From Fratercula arctica (lineage: Eukaryota; Chordata; Aves; Charadriiformes; Alcidae): 64,000 nt of DNA. Position 1 is the stretch's first letter; every line of letters starts with the position of its first letter. The translations under genes were made by a program, and so were the position numbers. The notes beneath the pieces are model-generated. The model saw nothing but the letters and a program-made list of their open reading frames with translations. It was not told where the DNA came from and did not search any database. Positions 61,788-64,000 of the stretch are shown piece by piece. The stretch is from positions 28,415,352-28,479,351 of the forward strand of contig CANTUZ010000008.1 of NCBI GenBank assembly GCA_947846985.1. The letters are read 5' to 3'.

Positions 61788-64000
61788 CTGAAAATGAAAA
61801 AAAAAAAAAACAAACCAAAAACCAAGACAGTCTTAAAACATCTTTGCATGAGACAGGATAAATTCTCATGGACTATAAATCAGCAGACAAAGATTTATTT
61901 TGTCCTCAGGTGTCCGCAGTGAGTACTGAAGGACTGTGAGGAATAAATGCTTCACAACCTTTTCTGTAAAGTATTTTCAAGTTTTTCCCCCCAGAGTAAA
62001 GTTATAAAAGTAGTTTAAAAGCTAAGCTAGTCATGAACATCCTTAACCTGATTAATTAGTTTCCCTGAAATCGTAGGGCCTGCATGGGTGAGGAGATCTC
62101 AAAAGGCAGGATTTGTAGAGTAGAGCCCTCAGTAAGTTTACTTTGGAAAAAGCACAGTTTCATGATTACACAGGTAATGCACATGCAAGCCATGTCTGAT
62201 ACAGTATTTCAGATAATTCTGACACATAATTAGTGCTGGGAATAATTATAACTGAGCTGTGAATCATTCACAGTCATTTTTATAATTTATCAAAGTAGAA
62301 CCTGCTCCTATAATGACAATCTTCTGAAACTCAACAAACCCTTGAACTTGTAAAACAACTAGTAATGCGCATTGCACTTTTATATGATCCTCTTGATTTT
62401 AAGGGATCCTAACACATTTAAAGGCTTATCAAACAGGGCATGTCTGTCCATCTAGAAGGAGGAACTATATGGATTAGCACCACGCCACAATAGCACATAA
62501 ACCCTGACAACTTGTCCAGTTGAGGCTGAAAAGAAAATCATACACAGTATTGACAACAGTATTGAGAATTCAACATTTGTTGAGCAGCATTGCTGACGTG
62601 CATGGCCTTTTACTTAATAGCCACTCAAAGAATTAGTCTCCAAATACCTTTGTGACTGGGAATTAGCATTTTACAGAAAATTAGTAATAGGAGATTGTAA
62701 AAAGGAAAGAAAAGCATGACAGGTAACTACAACAGACTTGTAATGTTTCTAAGGTTACAAGTCAATTTTTCACATTTTGTTTTGAGGGTTTTTTTTTTTT
62801 TGACAGAGTAAGGAATTAACTAAAAGACTGCAAGAGAAAAAGAAGAAAGGAAGTTCTTGTGACAATCCGGACAATTCCAGGGTATGACAACATGGAAGAC
62901 TCTCCAAAGAGGCCAGTGAAAGCCTGTGGTAGGCATAGAATTTACGGGCCTACACTGCAAGATGATGGCACATCCTAAACTCTGATGTATGCCTCACCTT
63001 CTGGTGTAACAAGTCTTTAATAGACCTACATTAAGGACAAATTTATCCAAATATCAAACCGAAATACAAGCTAGTATTAATAATGCGTAAGGTGTCACTA
63101 ATCTCTTATTACAAGGACACTAATCTGAATCCTACGGAAAAGCTAGAAAATTAAGCAATAATTTTGTTTATTTGTATATTCTGTGTCTAGTGAAATGTCA
63201 GGACTGGGAAAGAAATGTGCGTTGATGCAAATACCACTCATAAGCAAGTGGGTGTGTGTATTAACAGGTAATACGGATTTTAACACATCCCTGCAGCTAA
63301 GGACAAAAAAAAAAACAAACCACCAATCAAGTCCCACACCAGTTTTTCAGTAGGTTTGGGGCAGGGTTAGGAAACACATTTGGTCTTACCATGTGGAGCC
63401 ATCTCCAGTTTAAAATACTGTTCTTCTCTTTTATAAGATAGCTATAAACAGGATGAAGCAGTAGCCAGCTCTGAATACATGAATACATTCTCATTTTCTC
63501 TAGTGAGTAAACTAAAAAAAACCCACCAAACAAATCCAAGCATTAAGCTTGTTCCTCTGCCTGCCTAATACTGGCCTTTATTCTGAGTCCATAAGGCCAG
63601 CGCAGCAGACTAATTTAACCACTTTTAATTATATTTATCATCATCTGTTGAAACTCCAGGATCAAAATCTTAACTTAGAAATACTTTCCTTAACCCGTCG
63701 GAAGGCTCCAAAGGTCTCCTGGAACAAGGCTGATAATTGCCTTTTGGGTAGATGAAAAAAACCACACAGAAAATTGACAAAATTAAGGCTCTAAAGGAAC
63801 AAATTGTGGGATTGGAGAGCCCCTCACAAAAGGCATCTCCGTGGCTTAGAGTTAAAGCGGCTTAGGCTGAGGCAGACTAGGCTTAATGAGCTTATTACTC
63901 ATACGGCTGAATGTCTCCATCATAAAGTCAAGCATAAACAAGAATTTGATGGTAAACCTGGTAGCTCTCAGATACGTAGCCAGACAGCACGAGAAGAGAA
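61788..64000 (-). other. ANKRD44: ANKRD44 intron upstream of exon A (runs off the window)
   Basis: I searched for the preceding ankyrin exon (expected to end with a GHRQCLEL-like stretch) and did not find it. The region is treated as intron that continues past 64000. Confidence 0.7.

Noticed and set aside
63390..63415. Possible minus-strand exon ending CTCCACATG before GTAAGA
   Set aside because: The translation upstream does not look like an ankyrin repeat and no matching acceptor frame was found.
1..64000. CRISPR arrays, operons, prophage, toxin or defence genes
   Set aside because: None was seen. Intron-exon structure and CR1 repeats show vertebrate nuclear DNA.

Overview
This window is vertebrate nuclear DNA, almost certainly from a bird. 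It carries two protein-coding genes split into many short exons with GT-AG introns. The genome is compact for an amniote: PGAP1 coding exons span only about 31 kb. The interspersed repeats are mainly CR1 retrotransposon fragments, the hallmark of avian and other sauropsid genomes, plus an old MIR. No prokaryotic or viral genes were seen. I cannot name the species.

Both genes lie on the minus strand, head to tail. PGAP1 (GPI inositol-deacylase) is complete: 27 coding exons run from 36649 (start codon) down to 5563 (stop). I placed every splice junction by reading donor and acceptor dinucleotides and by keeping the frame. The exons sum to 2820 nt, which is 939 codons plus a stop, with no break. 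Its 3' UTR occupies at least part of 1-5562. Its promoter is a CpG island at about 36.1-37.3 kb, with GC boxes and YY1-type motifs. Upstream (to the right) lies the 3' half of ANKRD44 (ankyrin repeat subunit of protein phosphatase 6): 12 exons between 61787 and the stop at 42289 give 509 in-frame codons. Its earlier exons lie beyond the right edge. A good polyadenylation signal at 38012-38017 implies a 3' UTR of about 4.3 kb and leaves only about 1.2 kb between the ANKRD44 3' end and the PGAP1 promoter region. The order and orientation match what I recall of human chromosome 2q33.

Introns are mostly AT-rich single-copy-looking sequence. Recognisable insertions are CR1 fragments in PGAP1 introns 2 and 8 and in two ANKRD44 introns, an older CR1/L3-like remnant in PGAP1 intron 5, and a MIR in the last ANKRD44 intron. 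There are also homopolymer G/C tracts and a few short tandem duplications.

The two genes are functionally unrelated. PGAP1 acts in the endoplasmic reticulum on GPI-anchored proteins; ANKRD44 is a cytosolic phosphatase regulatory subunit. I found no evidence of an undescribed biological system. The observations most worth checking are a cluster of five N-glycosylation sequons in the last large PGAP1 loop, an overlapping upstream ORF at the PGAP1 start, a 12-bp perfect inverted repeat near a CTCF-like site in an ANKRD44 intron, and a perfect tandem 14-mer in a PGAP1 branch-point region.
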